From positions 1-15,746 of the forward strand of contig CAKOSD010000006.1 in NCBI GenBank assembly GCA_934101745.1: DNA of 15,746 nt, written 5' to 3'. The notes below the pieces were generated by a model, which was not told where the DNA came from, searched no databases, and worked only from the letters and a program-made list of their open reading frames with translations. Each line of letters opens with the position of its first letter. The stretch's first letter is position 1. This DNA comes from an uncultured Bacilli bacterium. GTDB taxonomy: Bacteria; Bacillota_I; Bacilli_A; RF39; UBA660. The translations under genes were made by a program, and so were the position numbers. Shown one piece after another: positions 15,649 to 15,746 of the stretch.

Positions 15649-15746
15649 AATTGGAATTTTATCCGTATATACATTACTAGTTATTATAATGTTAAGTGAG
15701 ACTGCTTTGGCATATATTGACCCATCAGTTATGACTTACGCTATTC
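15632..15746 (+). CDS. Exported protein with YIDPS motif (5' part only)
   Basis: Thirty-eight codons are visible before the window ends. A basic start (MKKINK), a hydrophobic stretch and the sequence ETALA form a signal peptide with a likely cleavage after A27, and the mature protein would begin YIDPSVMTYAI. I recall Y(I/L)DP(S/G) after a signal peptide from small membrane proteins next to sulfatase or polysaccharide genes, but I cannot verify this here and no function is known to me. The start overlaps the end of the YidC fusion gene by 17 bases. Only a weak AGAGA lies upstream, so translation is probably coupled. The overlap places it in the same operon as the two preceding genes. Confidence 0.72.
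   Translation, partial: MKKINKIGILSVYTLLVIIMLSETALAYIDPSVMTYAI

Noticed and set aside
1-15746. Alternative genetic code with TGA as tryptophan (Mollicutes-like)
   Set aside because: Several genes end cleanly at TGA with overlapping starts, and TGG is used for tryptophan throughout, so the standard code fits.

Overview
The window is about 15.7 kb of very AT-rich DNA. Nearly all of it is coding and every supported gene lies on the plus strand. TGA ends several genes and tryptophan is written TGG throughout, so the genetic code is the standard one. AT-rich codon use, recognisable Shine-Dalgarno sequences, tight gene packing and the gene content together suggest a low-GC Bacillota (Firmicutes) bacterium, perhaps an uncultured gut lineage. 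That placement is inference. The locus builds and decorates a cell-surface glycopolymer. No RNA gene, insertion sequence, CRISPR array or phage gene was seen.

Region 1 (1-11686) reads as one operon with gaps of 18 bases or less and frequent stop/start overlaps. It opens with the tail of an unidentified gene, then two large glycosyltransferases. The first has two GT2 domains. The second joins a GT2 domain to a GT-B (WsaF/rhamnan-type) domain, and its GT2 half is closely related to the second half of its neighbour. Next come a two-part HAD protein of the kind found in polysaccharide loci and a three-gene set (GT-C-like membrane protein, GtrA-type membrane protein, polyprenyl-phosphate-type GT2). 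That set matches systems that flip a lipid-linked sugar and add it to a polymer outside the membrane. The operon ends with a sugar-phosphate-type nucleotidyltransferase, a fusion of a flippase-like membrane domain with an APH/choline-kinase-like domain, and a small HAD phosphatase. These three look like a route that phosphorylates, trims and nucleotide-activates a small precursor.

Region 2 (11687-11907) is a 221-base gap carrying a convincing extended -10 promoter and no intact gene.

Region 3 (11908-15746) is a second operon. It encodes a five-helix membrane protein with an alkaline-phosphatase/sulfatase-fold domain like lipoteichoic acid synthase, an unusual protein that fuses a complete YidC/Oxa1 insertase to a CDP-glycerol glycerophosphotransferase (TagB/TagF-type) domain, and the start of a secreted or membrane protein with a YIDPS motif after its signal peptide. 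A plausible reading is that Region 1 makes and glycosylates a polymer, and Region 3 adds glycerol-phosphate or a similar group using a cytoplasmic CDP-glycerol enzyme tethered to an insertase and an extracellular phosphotransferase. The YidC fusion and the module around it are the most unusual content.
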